Part shown: positions 42,966 through 54,205 of the stretch, piece by piece
Layout of the letters: each line of letters opens with the position of its first letter
Numbering within the stretch: position 1 is the first letter of the stretch
DNA from: Actinoallomurus liliacearum
GTDB taxonomy: Bacteria; Actinomycetota; Actinomycetes; Streptosporangiales; Streptosporangiaceae
DNA length: 64,000 bases
Reading direction: 5' to 3'
NCBI RefSeq assembly: GCF_039542035.1
Contig: NZ_BAABHJ010000005.1
Span: 1,054,001-1,118,000, forward strand
Position numbers and translations under genes: made by a program
The notes under the pieces: model-generated
The model's database searches: none
What the model saw: the letters and a program-made list of their open reading frames with translations, nothing else
Told to the model about the DNA's origin: nothing

Positions 42966-44231
42966 TCAGGATCGCGCCGCGGGGGACGGGCCGAGCCCCG
43001 TCTCCTGCAACGCGGCGCTCAGCAGTGAGGCGAGCTCCGGCGGGTCGAGCCGTTCCACGCGTACGGCGTCGCACCCGACCCAGGCGGCGGCCGCCACGAG
43101 CGCGTCGGCCAGCCGGGCCACCGCACTCTCCGCGCGCGTGGGCGTGCTCACCGCCCCCGGCTCGAGCGACGCCTTGCGGACGACGAGTGTGGACCCCTCG
43201 CGTGCCGGGTCGGCGCGGCCGATGAGCCGCCCGCCCGCCAGGAGCGGCATCGTGAAATAGCCGTGCACGCGCTTGGCGCGGGGGACGTACGCCTCCAGCC
43301 GATGGTCGAAGCCGAACACCCGCTGGGTGCGCTTGCGGTCCCAGACGAGCGAGTCGAAGGGCGACAGCAGGGTGGTGTGGTGCCGGCCGCGCGGCGGTGC
43401 GTCGAGGGCCTCCGGATGCGCCCAGGCGGTGCTCCGGCCCGCGCCGTTGCCGTTGGTCCAGCCGGCCACCGTCACCGGGACCAGCCCGGCGGCCTCGACG
43501 ACCGCGTCCACGTCCTCGCCCCGGACGCGGACGTAGTCGGCGAGGTCCGCCCTGGTCGCGACGCCCAGCGCCCGGGCGGCGCGCCGGACGAGCGTCGTGA
43601 CGCACTCGGCGTCGTCGAGGTCGCGGGCCCGCAGCTCGGCGGGGACGGCCCGCTCCGGCAGGTCGTACACCCGCCGCCAGCCGACCCGTCGGGTGCAGAC
43701 GACGTCCCCGGTGGCCAGCAGGAACTCGGCGGCGATCTTCTCGTCGGTGCGGTCGAACCACTCACCGCCCTTCTTCGCGCCGCCGAGGCCCGTCACGGTG
43801 AGCGGACCCTCGGCGCGGAGCCGGGCCAGGACGTCCGCGCAGACCTCCTCCGGCGTACGGTGCCAGTGCCGGCCCCGCCGGCGGTAGGCGCGGCGGCGGA
43901 AGGCGTACAGCGGCCAGTCCTCGATCGGCAGCACGCAGGCGGCGTGCGACCAGTACTCGAAGGCGGCGGTCCCGCCCCAGTAGGCCCGCTCGACGCTCGC
44001 GCGCCCGACCGCGCCGAGCCGGGCGTAGGCGACCAGTTCGTGCGAGCGGGCGAGCACGGAGATCGTGTCGAGCTGGACCGCGCCGAGATGGCGGAGCGCG
44101 CCGAGCGCCCGGCGCGCGTCCGGGTCGCCGCGCAGGTCCTGGGTCGGGGCGGGCGCGACCCGCCCGATGAGGCCCTGGGCGTACAACTGGATCCGGCGCG
44201 CCTCGTCGGCGGTCAGCTCGTGCGTCGGCAT
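42966..44231 (-). CDS. YcaQ/AlkX-like winged-helix DNA glycosylase
   Basis: 421 residues from ATG 44231. The DNA glycosylase family unique to bacteria (YcaQ/AZL; PF06224) is indicated by ARRIQLYAQGLIG, the QxD catalytic motif in LGAVQLDTISVLARSHELVAYARLG (around 50-75), and LLSPFDSLVWDRKRTQRVFGFDHRLEAYVPRAKRVHGYF (around 270-308). These enzymes remove bulky or cross-linked bases such as nitrogen-mustard and azinomycin adducts. Actinomycetes often carry several copies, some linked to self-resistance; no antibiotic cluster is seen here. Confidence 0.87.
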   Translation of the reverse strand: MPTHELTADEARRIQLYAQGLIGRVAPAPTQDLRGDPDARRALGALRHLGAVQLDTISVLARSHELVAYARLGAVGRASVERAYWGGTAAFEYWSHAACVLPIEDWPLYAFRRRAYRRRGRHWHRTPEEVCADVLARLRAEGPLTVTGLGGAKKGGEWFDRTDEKIAAEFLLATGDVVCTRRVGWRRVYDLPERAVPAELRARDLDDAECVTTLVRRAARALGVATRADLADYVRVRGEDVDAVVEAAGLVPVTVAGWTNGNGAGRSTAWAHPEALDAPPRGRHHTTLLSPFDSLVWDRKRTQRVFGFDHRLEAYVPRAKRVHGYFTMPLLAGGRLIGRADPAREGSTLVVRKASLEPGAVSTPTRAESAVARLADALVAAAAWVGCDAVRVERLDPPELASLLSAALQETGLGPSPAARS

Positions 44232-44438
44232 GGCCCGATCGTAGGGGCCGACACCGACAAAACGGTTATGCGGGTTGAGCGATCCGGAACTGCCGATGGG
44301 CCCGCTCGGCCGGGGTCGGCTCGGGCGGGCCCATCGATCGGAATGTGACTGAACTGTGACCGGAAGCGGTGCCGCCACGCCCGGAACGGCGGTCGGCGGA
44401 CGGCCGCTCGCTCCGCGCGCGGGGACCGCGGCGGTCGC

Positions 44439-44747
44439 TCAGCCGTGGGGGTGCGTCGTCTGCGGGTCGGTGGCGGTCGCGGGACCCTCGATTCCGGCGG
44501 CCCGGGCGTGCAGCACGGCCGGGTGGGCCTCCTCCGAAATGATCCGCGGAGCGTCGATGATGACGTCGTCGAAGATGCGGACGATCAGCCCGATGACACC
44601 GCCGACCGCGACGATGCCGACACCGGTCCAGAAGAGCCACCACGACGGTCCGCTGACCATCGCGACGCCCCCGACACCGAAGCCGATCCACATCACGACG
44701 ACCGCGACCCACGAGCTGAGGCGGCCTCCGTGAGAACTGCCGGCCAT
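44439..44747 (-). CDS. Small two-TM membrane protein (HGxxPAAW-like)
   Basis: 102 residues from ATG 44747, with GGGAGGAAAACAC upstream. It starts MAGSSHGGRLSSWVAVVVMWIGFGVGG, resembling the actinobacterial HGxxPAAW family although PAAW reads LSSW here. Two helices (SWVAVVVMWIGFGVGGVAM and LFWTGVGIVAVGGVIGLIV) are followed by a polar tail with two histidines near the end. The function is unknown. It is divergent from secA across 245 bp that must hold the promoters of both. Confidence 0.78.
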   Translation of the reverse strand: MAGSSHGGRLSSWVAVVVMWIGFGVGGVAMVSGPSWWLFWTGVGIVAVGGVIGLIVRIFDDVIIDAPRIISEEAHPAVLHARAAGIEGPATATDPQTTHPHG

Positions 44748-44992
44748 GTGTTTTCCTCCCAGGGGCATCTGCGTCCGTCCCCGAACGCGGACCTACGTTG
44801 TGCTTTGTGGTGCGGTTCCTCGCAGCGTCAACGATAAACCCGGGGCTTACGGCCCCTGCGGCCGAGTCCCGTGATATCGAGGTGGTCCCGCTGTACGGTT
44901 GGACTCGCCTACGATGACACCGTACGGGTCGTGTATGCGCCGTCGGACATGACCCCCGGCGATTCCACGAATGGTTCGAGGAGCTTCCGAGA

Positions 44993-47797
<2,805 letters not shown>

Positions 47798-47812
47798 CCG
47801 AAGACGGCTGAA

Positions 47813-47844
47813 ACGGCCCCGGGCGACCTCTCGCCCGGGGCCGT
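47813..47844 (+). terminator. Strong intrinsic-type terminator after secA
   Basis: A perfect 14-bp stem (ACGGCCCCGGGCGA and its complement) with loop CCTC starts 16 bp after the secA stop. It is followed by TCGGTCTTTCC, a weak pyrimidine tract. Confidence 0.87.
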
Positions 47845-47968
47845 TCGGTCTTTCCGGGCGGTGCCTCCCGGAGGCGGTGCCTTCCGAAAGAAGTCGGAAC
47901 AACGCGGCGCCCCACCACCAAGTACCGGATGACCGATGCACGACGCACGGCATCGAAAGGAGACTTCG

Positions 47969-48568
47969 GTGGAGAAGACGCCGCCCCCTGACACAAGGGA
48001 GGCGACCGACAGCGAGGCGATCGCGGAGTCCGCCACCGAGCCGGAGAGGTTCTCCCTGATCTTCGACCGGCACTGGGACGCCATCCATCGGTACGTGGTC
48101 CGCAGGCTCGGCCCCGAGGTCGCCGAGGACGTCAGCGCCGAGACCTTCGTCGTCGCCTTCCGCGCCCGCGCCCGCTACGACCTGACCCGACCCGACGCCC
48201 GGCCGTGGCTGTTCGGCATCGCGACGAACCTGATCGGCGAGCACCGCCGGGTCGAGCGCCGCCGGCAGCGCGCGCTGGCGCGGGCGGACGCCGAGTGGAT
48301 GACCCTGCCGTTCGACGAGAGCAGCGACGCGCGAGTGACGGCGCAACGGCTCGGTCCCCGGATCGCCTCCGCGCTGACGCGCCTGTCGGCGGCGGAACGC
48401 GACCTGCTGCTGCTCATCGCCTGGGCCGACCTGACGTACGACGAGGCGGCGCAGGCGCTGGAACTGCCGCTCGGCACGGTCAGGTCCCGGCTCCACCGGG
48501 TTCGCGGGAAGCTCCGCCGGGCGTTCGGCGGAACCGACCCCTCTCGTCTTCAGGAGGAGTTCGCGTGA
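47969..48568 (+). CDS. ECF-type RNA polymerase sigma factor
   Basis: 199 residues from GTG 47969, preceded by AAAGGAGAC; an in-frame ATG at 47936 is less likely. Region 2 reads FDRHWDAIHRYVVRRLGPEVAEDVSAETFVVAFRARARYD. Region 4 is LSAAERDLLLLIAWADLTYDEAAQALELPLGTVRSRLHRVRGKLRRAF. Its stop overlaps the next gene's start (GTGA), the usual coupling to a membrane regulator. Target promoters are unknown. Confidence 0.92.
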   Translation: MEKTPPPDTREATDSEAIAESATEPERFSLIFDRHWDAIHRYVVRRLGPEVAEDVSAETFVVAFRARARYDLTRPDARPWLFGIATNLIGEHRRVERRRQRALARADAEWMTLPFDESSDARVTAQRLGPRIASALTRLSAAERDLLLLIAWADLTYDEAAQALELPLGTVRSRLHRVRGKLRRAFGGTDPSRLQEEFA

Positions 48569-49557
48569 TCGACAACGAGATCGACCTGGTCGGCCGGGTC
48601 CGCCCGGCAGTTCCGGCGCAGGACACGGGAGCCAGGGCACGCGCCTGGGCGCGCCTACATGCCCAGATGGAGGCGAATCCGGAGGCTCGCAGCCGAAAGG
48701 TCCGTCGCCGCCTCGGCCGGCCGTTGGCCGCCACGGGCATCGTGGCCGCGGGCGTCGCCACGGCGATCGTCGTGGCGCAGACCGGCGGCACGACGCCGCC
48801 GAAGGCACCACGGCCCGGCGTCACGACGGCGCTGCCATCACTCGAGCTGGCCGCCGCGACCGTCGAACACCAGACGCAGACGCTGCCCCGGCCGGACCAG
48901 TGGATCTACACCCGCACGCTCTACACGAACAGCGTCCCGGCGCCGGGGCACGTGCAGGCCGCCCCGGTGGTGGAGCGCTGGGACCAGTACGGCGCGACCC
49001 GGACGGCGAGCATCGATCGGCGCACCGGACGGTTGCACGTGACCTATGACGCGGAGGCGGCCAGGGCGACGGAGGGTCTGAAGCTGCCGCAGTTGGTGAA
49101 GTACGTCAACGGACTGCCCACCGACCCGGCCGCTCTGCTCGCCAGAGTGCGCAAGGACAGCAAGAGCAAGTTGTTCGTCAGCACCGTGGGCAACGGGGAC
49201 AAGAACGGGCCCGTCTTCGAGTCCATTCAACTGATCTTCATGAATGATCCCTTCATCCCGCCCAAGGTGAACGCCGCGCTCTTCCGCATGCTCAAGGGCT
49301 TCCCGGGCGTGCACCTGGAGCAGGTGACGGACGCCGCCGGGCGCCGCACCGTCGGGGTCTACCGCGACTCCCCGGGTGAGGACCGGAGAGAGATCCTGTT
49401 CGACCCCACGACCTTCCGCTACAGGGGGTCGCGCCTCGTCGCCGTCCAGGACATGACCACGGACGGAACTCCGAAGCTGGTCCAGCGGGTCGGGCAGGTG
49501 CTGTCCCAGAGCGCGCTGGTGACCGTCAAGGTGACCGACAAGCCCGGACAACGTTGA
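48565..49557 (+). CDS. CU044_5270-like membrane protein, putative anti-sigma partner
   Basis: 330 residues from GTG 48565. A short cytosolic N-terminus (about 55 residues, Arg-rich) is followed by one membrane helix (PLATGIVAAGVATAIVVAQ region) and a large extracellular part. Pieces such as RPDQWIYTRTLYTNS, VERWDQYGATRTASID and GVYRDSPGEDRREILFDPTTFRYRGSRLVAV resemble the CU044_5270 family, which is often encoded with ECF sigma factors. The cytosolic part lacks a clear zinc anti-sigma HxxxCxxC motif, so sigma binding is inferred from coupling only. Confidence 0.78.
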   Translation: MIDNEIDLVGRVRPAVPAQDTGARARAWARLHAQMEANPEARSRKVRRRLGRPLAATGIVAAGVATAIVVAQTGGTTPPKAPRPGVTTALPSLELAAATVEHQTQTLPRPDQWIYTRTLYTNSVPAPGHVQAAPVVERWDQYGATRTASIDRRTGRLHVTYDAEAARATEGLKLPQLVKYVNGLPTDPAALLARVRKDSKSKLFVSTVGNGDKNGPVFESIQLIFMNDPFIPPKVNAALFRMLKGFPGVHLEQVTDAAGRRTVGVYRDSPGEDRREILFDPTTFRYRGSRLVAVQDMTTDGTPKLVQRVGQVLSQSALVTVKVTDKPGQR

Positions 49558-49560
49558 GAG

Positions 49561-49600
49561 CGTGGCGGTCCCCCCGGCCTAGTCCAGGGGGACCGCCACG
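49561..49600. terminator. Hairpin between convergent genes
   Basis: A perfect 14-bp inverted repeat (CGTGGCGGTCCCCC and complement) with a 12-nt loop begins four bases after the upstream stop and ends 16 bp before the stop of the convergent Rv3235-like gene. It can serve both. Confidence 0.85.
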
Positions 49601-49616
49601 CCCGTCACGGTCCTCC

Positions 49617-50099
49617 TCAGCTCGCGGGCACGGTCGTCTCGATGACCGCGCAGCGCCACCGGCCCCGGCCGTGCTCCAGACGCAGCGCCAGGGCGTGGAC
49701 CCGCGACCCGAAGGCCGCGATCGCGGTGACCTCCGCCACGCCGGGCGCGGGCGCGCAGACCCGGACCGTGCCGAGCCGGGGGAACACCCGTGTCGGCATT
49801 CGGGCGGCGAATCCGTCCAGGTGCTCGAACAGCTCCGGCGTCGTACGGCCGGCGAGGTGGTGGTACGGGCGCACGCCGGCCAGCACCTCCAGGACGAGCC
49901 GGGCGATGAGCCGCGCGTCCGCGGTGACGTCCGGCGCGCCGGGGCGTACGACGCCGAGCGGCGGGCGGGTGCGCGGTGGCGGGCCGGAGTCCAGGGCGAC
50001 GGCCAGTGAACCGTGGACGGTGATCTCGGGGGACCGGCCCGAGCCGTACGGGATCAGCCGGATCGGGGCGGGTCGGCGGGCGGATGGGTTTCGGCGCAT
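49617..50099 (-). CDS. Rv3235-family protein
   Basis: 160 residues from ATG 50099, preceded by GGGAGG. After a basic start (MRRNPSARRPAPIRLIPYG) the C-terminal half reads ADARLIARLVLEVLAGVRPYHHLAGRTTPELFEHL and ends RLEHGRGRWRCAVIET, the signature of the actinobacterial Rv3235-like family. Some members are annotated near secA, as here (2 kb away). The function is unknown. It has no membrane segment or signal peptide. Confidence 0.8.
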   Translation of the reverse strand: MRRNPSARRPAPIRLIPYGSGRSPEITVHGSLAVALDSGPPPRTRPPLGVVRPGAPDVTADARLIARLVLEVLAGVRPYHHLAGRTTPELFEHLDGFAARMPTRVFPRLGTVRVCAPAPGVAEVTAIAAFGSRVHALALRLEHGRGRWRCAVIETTVPAS

Positions 50100-50249
50100 G
50101 ACGGGCCTCCCTTGGTGTCTGCCGCGGGGAGGGCGGCAGCCACAAAGAGGCCCGAGAAGGCGCGTTGATACATCCTGGCCGCATCCGGCCAGGCGTCCCC
50201 GTGCTCGCGGGCGCGCGTCTCGGCGTTCGCCGGCGAGGGGCCGGGCGTA

Positions 50250-50337
50250 CGCTCCGGCGGTCTGCCGGCGCGGGGCCGGGCGGTCGCGGGGTGCGCTCCG
50301 GCGGTCTACTGGCGCGGGGCAGGGCGGTTGCGGCGGG
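50250..50337. repeat. 44-bp imperfect tandem duplication at the 3' end of the GntR gene
   Basis: The segments 50250-50293 and 50294-50337 share CGCTCCGGCGGTCT and GGCGCGGGG blocks in the same order, differing at about six positions. The second copy covers the last codons and stop of the GntR gene; the first lies just beyond it. Confidence 0.6.
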
Positions 50338-51061
50338 GGATCTCCAGGGCGCCGCGCAACTGGTAGCGGTCGGCGCGGTAGGTGGAGACGGCGAGCTCGA
50401 CGCACTTGCCGTTCATGAACGACCGGCGCTGGAGCAGCAGGACGGCGCTGCCGCGGGGCAGGTCGAGGAGCCGGGCGTCCGCCGTGTCGGCCAGCCCCGC
50501 CTCGATGGTCTGCTCGCCGGCGTCGAACATGACGCCGAAGCGCTTCTCCAGCACGTCGTACAGCGAGACGTCGCCGAGCGGGATGTCGAGCAGGCCCGGG
50601 GCGACGGTCGCCGGGATCTGGGAGCGTTCGACCGCCATGGGCTCGCCGTCGGCGGTGCGCAGCCGCTCGATGACGTGCACCCCGGTGCCCAGCGGGATGC
50701 CGAAGACCCGCGCGAGGTTCGCGTTCGCCTGCGTCGTGCGGTGGTCGAGGTCCCGGGCGCCGGGTTCGAGGCCGCGCGCCCGCATGTCCTCGGTGAACGA
50801 CACCAGGCGCAGCGGCATCTCGATCTTCGGCCGCGCGACGAACGTGCCCTTGCCGGGGACCCGGTACAGCCGGCCCTCGGTGACCAGGTGGTCGACCGCC
50901 TGGCGGACGGTCATCCGGGACAGCCCGAACCGCTGGCACAGCTCGCGCTCCGACGGGATCGGCGCGTCCACGGGCAGCTCTGCGTCGTCGATCAGGTCGA
51001 GGAGGATGCCGCGCAGCTGGAAGTACTTGGGCACGGGGCTGGTGGGGTCGATCTTCCCCAT
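50306..51061 (-). CDS. GntR/HutC-family regulator (DasR-like)
   Basis: 251 residues. The N-terminal winged helix (VPKYFQLRGILLDLIDD, then IPSERELCQRFGLSRMTVRQAVDHLVTEGRLYRVPGKGTFVA) is followed by a UTRA effector domain (MPLRLVSFTEDMRARGLEPG, ending FMNGKCVELAVSTYRADRYQL). HutC-type regulators of this sort, such as DasR and NagR, bind GlcN-6-P or GlcNAc-6-P. Divergent genes encode a SIS isomerase and PTS HPr and EI, and the gap has a TGGTCTAG-type palindrome like DasR sites. Control of amino-sugar uptake is inferred. Confidence 0.9.
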   Translation of the reverse strand: MGKIDPTSPVPKYFQLRGILLDLIDDAELPVDAPIPSERELCQRFGLSRMTVRQAVDHLVTEGRLYRVPGKGTFVARPKIEMPLRLVSFTEDMRARGLEPGARDLDHRTTQANANLARVFGIPLGTGVHVIERLRTADGEPMAVERSQIPATVAPGLLDIPLGDVSLYDVLEKRFGVMFDAGEQTIEAGLADTADARLLDLPRGSAVLLLQRRSFMNGKCVELAVSTYRADRYQLRGALEIPRRNRPAPRQ

Positions 51062-51107
51062 TGGGTACCTCTGGTGGCGAAGTCGGGGGTTGAAGTATGG
51101 TTCAGAC

Positions 51108-51129
51108 TGGTCTAGTCCGGACTAGACCA
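51108..51129. promoter_or_regulatory. 22-bp perfect palindrome, candidate DasR/NagR-type operator
   Basis: TGGTCTAGTCC is followed immediately by its exact complement GGACTAGACCA, in the 141-bp gap between gntR and the SIS gene. The outer half-sites TGGTCT/AGACCA match the core of the DasR responsive element (consensus close to ACTGGTCTAGACCAGT). The flanking bases AC on the left extend the match on one side. Confidence 0.75.
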
Positions 51130-51202
51130 CACGTCAGAACTGACTGTCAATGCAGGTCAGCAACACGAAGACGTAACGAGAAGATCACAGGCGAAGGATG
51201 GG

Positions 51203-52258
51203 ATGGTTCTGGTGAGCACATCGCGCATGCGGGCGGAGATCGGCGAGCAGCCCGCCGCCCTGCGGGCCACCCTCGACGCTCTGCTCCCCCGAATGCCGGA
51301 GATCGGGCTGCTGGCGCAGGAGACCCGCCAAGTGCTGTTCATCGCGCGCGGCTCGTCCGACAACGCCGCCGTCTACGGCAGCTACCTGGTCCAGACGCAC
51401 GCCGGACGGCTCGCGACGCTCGCTTCGCCGTCGGTGGCCACGACCTACAAGAAGCGGATCGACCTGTCCGGCGTTCTCGCGGTCGCCATCAGCCAGTCGG
51501 GCAAGACCGAGGAGATCGTCGAGTCGCTGGACTGGGCCGCGGACTGCGGCGCCCGTACGATCGCCGTCACCAACGGCGAGGGGTCGCCGCTCGCGGAGGC
51601 CGCCCAGATCGCCCTCGTGACGAAGGCGGGCGCGGAGGTGGCCGTCCCGGCGACCAAGACCTACACCACACAGCTCGCGGCGCTGGCCGTGCTCGGCATC
51701 GCCCTGGGCGCCGACGTGGACGTCGCGGACCTGCGCCGCGCACCGGACGAGGTCGAGCGCCTGGTCACGGCGACCGAGGAGTCCGGCGCGCTGGAGCCGA
51801 TCGTCGACGGCCTCGCGGGTGTGAAGGGCGTGGTGGTGTCCGGGCGCGGCATCGCGTACGGCACCGCCCTCGAACTGGCCCTCAAGCTGAAAGAAGCGTG
51901 TTACCTGCACGCCATGGGCCTGTCCTACGCTGATCTGCTGCACGGCCCGATCGCCGTCGTCGACGAGGAGACGCCCGCGGTCCTCGTCGCCGCCGACTCG
52001 GGGCCCACGCTGTCCGGCACGGTGGCACTGGCCGAGCGGGTGGTGGCGGCGGGTGCCCCGGCGTACGGTATCGGCGGCGGCCGGGCACTGTCCGAAGTGA
52101 CCTCGTGTGCACTACCTGGTCCGGATCTGCCAGAGTGGGTATCGCCGCTCGCCTTGATCGTGCCAGGCCAGCTGCTGACCGAGGCGCTGGCCCGTGGGCT
52201 CGGCATCGACCCCGACGTCCCACGCGGTCTCGACAAGGTGACCCAGACAGATCAATGA
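51203..52258 (+). CDS. SIS-domain amino-sugar isomerase/deaminase
   Basis: 351 residues from ATG 51203; GTG 51212 is also possible. It has two SIS domains: VLFIARGSSDNAAVYGSYLVQ and AVAISQSGKTEEIVESLDWA in the first, VVVSGRGIAYGTALELALKLKEACYLHAMGLSYADLLHGP in the second. This matches the isomerase half of GlmS without the glutaminase domain, as in NagB-II/AgaS-type enzymes. A likely reaction is GlcN-6-P to Fru-6-P plus ammonia. It is followed by ptsH after 14 bp and is divergent from the GntR gene, supporting catabolism of amino sugars. Confidence 0.87.
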   Translation: MVLVSTSRMRAEIGEQPAALRATLDALLPRMPEIGLLAQETRQVLFIARGSSDNAAVYGSYLVQTHAGRLATLASPSVATTYKKRIDLSGVLAVAISQSGKTEEIVESLDWAADCGARTIAVTNGEGSPLAEAAQIALVTKAGAEVAVPATKTYTTQLAALAVLGIALGADVDVADLRRAPDEVERLVTATEESGALEPIVDGLAGVKGVVVSGRGIAYGTALELALKLKEACYLHAMGLSYADLLHGPIAVVDEETPAVLVAADSGPTLSGTVALAERVVAAGAPAYGIGGGRALSEVTSCALPGPDLPEWVSPLALIVPGQLLTEALARGLGIDPDVPRGLDKVTQTDQ

Positions 52259-52272
52259 CGCAGGAGGACCAC

Positions 52273-52536
52273 ATGGCCGAGCGCCGTGTCAGGGTGGAAA
52301 CGAAGGTAGGGCTGCACGCCCGCCCGGCCGCGCTCTTCGTTCAGGCGGCCACGAGGACGCCTTTGGACGTCACCGTGGCCAAGCCGGGCAAGGACCCGGT
52401 CAACGCCAAGAGCATTCTGTCCGTTCTCGCCCTCGACGCCCAGCAGGGCGAGGAGATCGTGATCAGGGCGGAGGGCGACGGTGCCGACGCCGTGCTGGAG
52501 GAGCTGGCGGGACTGGTCACCGAGCCGAGTGCCTGA
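52273..52536 (+). CDS. ptsH: Phosphocarrier protein HPr
   Basis: 87 residues from ATG 52273, with CAGGAGG upstream. The active-site histidine lies in VGLHARPAALFVQAA (residues 12-26). The regulatory Ser-46 region is NAKSILSVLALDAQQGEE. It accepts phosphate from EI and passes it to sugar-specific EIIA proteins. It overlaps the EI gene by 8 nt, so production is coupled. No EII gene is in the window. Confidence 0.95.
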   Translation: MAERRVRVETKVGLHARPAALFVQAATRTPLDVTVAKPGKDPVNAKSILSVLALDAQQGEEIVIRAEGDGADAVLEELAGLVTEPSA

Positions 52537-54205
52537 GGTCCTGCGGGGCACCGGGGTCAGCCCCGGAGTCGCGGCCGGGCCGGTGCGGCCCATGTCCGGG
52601 GCGGTGCCCGAACCACCCGCCGACCAACGGCACGCGGGTGACGCCCACGCCGAACGCGCGCGTGCGCTGGCCGCGCTGGACGCCGTCGGCGCGGACCTGG
52701 AGGAGCGCGGCGCGCAGGCGGGCGGCGAGGCACAGGACGTCCTGGCCGCCCAGGCGATGATGGCCCGGGACCCCGGGCTGGCCGGCCTCGTGACCGACCG
52801 GATCGACGACGGTCTGTCGGCGCCGCGCGCGGTGTACGAGGCGTTCGGCGTCTTCCGCGCGGCGCTGTCCCGCGCGGGGGAGTACATGGCCGCCCGGGTC
52901 GCCGACCTCGACGACGTCCGGGACCGTGCCGTCGCCGTCCTCCTGGGCGTGGGGGCGCCGGGCGTCCCCGACTCCGACGAGCCGTTCGTGCTGGTCGCAC
53001 GGGATCTGGCCCCGGCCGACACCGCCCTGCTGGACCCGGCGAAGGTCCTCGCCTTCGTCACCCGGGACGGCGGTCCGACCAGCCACACCGCCATCCTCGC
53101 CCGCGCGATGGGCGTGCCCGCGGTCGTCGCCTGCGGCGACTGCATGGACCTGCGCGACGGCACGATCGTGCTGGTCGACGGCGCCTCCGGCGAGGTGCGC
53201 CCCGACCCCACCGAGCAGGTGATCGCGGACGCGCACGCGGCGGCCGGGGCGCGGGCGGCCGCGCTCGACGTCACGACCGGGCCGGGCGCCACCGCCGACG
53301 GGCACCGGATGCCGCTGCTGGCCAACATCGGCGGCCCGAAGGACGTCGAGGCGGCCCTGGCCTGCGGCGCGGAGGGCGTCGGGCTGTTCCGCACCGAGTT
53401 CCTCTTCCTCGGCCGTACGACCGCCCCTTCGGAGGAGGAGCAGGAGTCGGCCTACCGCGCCGTGCTGGAGGCGTTCCCGAGCGTCGTCGTCCGGACGCTG
53501 GACGCGGGCGCCGACAAGCCGCTGGCCTTCCTGCCGCCCCCGGACGACGAGCCGAACCCGGCGCTCGGCGAACGCGGCCTGCGCCTGTTCGACAGCCATC
53601 CCGGCGTGCTGACAGGGCAGTTGCGCGCCCTCGCCCGCGCCGCCGACGGACTGGACGTCGAACTGCACGTGATGGCGCCGATGGTCGCCGACGCCGCGGA
53701 GACCCGGTCGTTCGTCGCGGCCTGCCGCGCGGCCGGGCTGACCCGCGCCGGCATCATGATCGAGATTCCGGCGGCGGCGCTGCGGGCCGCCGACCTGGCC
53801 GCCGAGGCGGACTTCTTCAGCCTCGGCACCAACGACCTCGCCCAGTACACCTTCGCCGCCGACCGGCAGATCGGCGGGCTCGCCCGCTTCCAGGACCCCT
53901 GGCAGCCGGCGCTGCTCGACCTCGTCGCGCTGGCCGCCGGGGCCGCCACCGCCGCGGGCAAGGACTGCGGCGTCTGCGGCGAGGCGGCCGGCGACCCGGC
54001 GCTCGCCTGCGTGCTCACCGGTCTCGGCGTGACCTCGCTCTCCATGAGCGCCCGGTCGCTGCCCCTGGTACGCGCCGCGGTGGCCGCGCACACCCTGGAC
54101 CAGTGCCGCCGGGCCGCCGAGGCCGCCCGCCGCGCCACCGACGCCGACGGCGCCCGTACGGCCGCCCGGGCGGAACTCCCGGGCCTGGAGCCTCTCGGCC
54201 TTTAG
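52529..54205 (+). CDS. ptsI: PTS enzyme I (phosphoenolpyruvate-protein phosphotransferase)
   Basis: 558 residues from GTG 52529. The phospho-His domain has VTRDGGPTSHTAILARAMGVPAVV (around 172-195). The PEP-binding TIM barrel has EGVGLFRTEFLFLGR, FFSLGTNDLAQYTFAADR and the catalytic cysteine in CGVCGEAAGDP. It starts phosphate flow from PEP to HPr. It is slightly short for the family (about 570-575) because of a compact N-terminus. It ends in a 4-bp tail-to-tail overlap with the TetR gene. Confidence 0.94.
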   Translation: MPEVLRGTGVSPGVAAGPVRPMSGAVPEPPADQRHAGDAHAERARALAALDAVGADLEERGAQAGGEAQDVLAAQAMMARDPGLAGLVTDRIDDGLSAPRAVYEAFGVFRAALSRAGEYMAARVADLDDVRDRAVAVLLGVGAPGVPDSDEPFVLVARDLAPADTALLDPAKVLAFVTRDGGPTSHTAILARAMGVPAVVACGDCMDLRDGTIVLVDGASGEVRPDPTEQVIADAHAAAGARAAALDVTTGPGATADGHRMPLLANIGGPKDVEAALACGAEGVGLFRTEFLFLGRTTAPSEEEQESAYRAVLEAFPSVVVRTLDAGADKPLAFLPPPDDEPNPALGERGLRLFDSHPGVLTGQLRALARAADGLDVELHVMAPMVADAAETRSFVAACRAAGLTRAGIMIEIPAAALRAADLAAEADFFSLGTNDLAQYTFAADRQIGGLARFQDPWQPALLDLVALAAGAATAAGKDCGVCGEAAGDPALACVLTGLGVTSLSMSARSLPLVRAAVAAHTLDQCRRAAEAARRATDADGARTAARAELPGLEPLGL

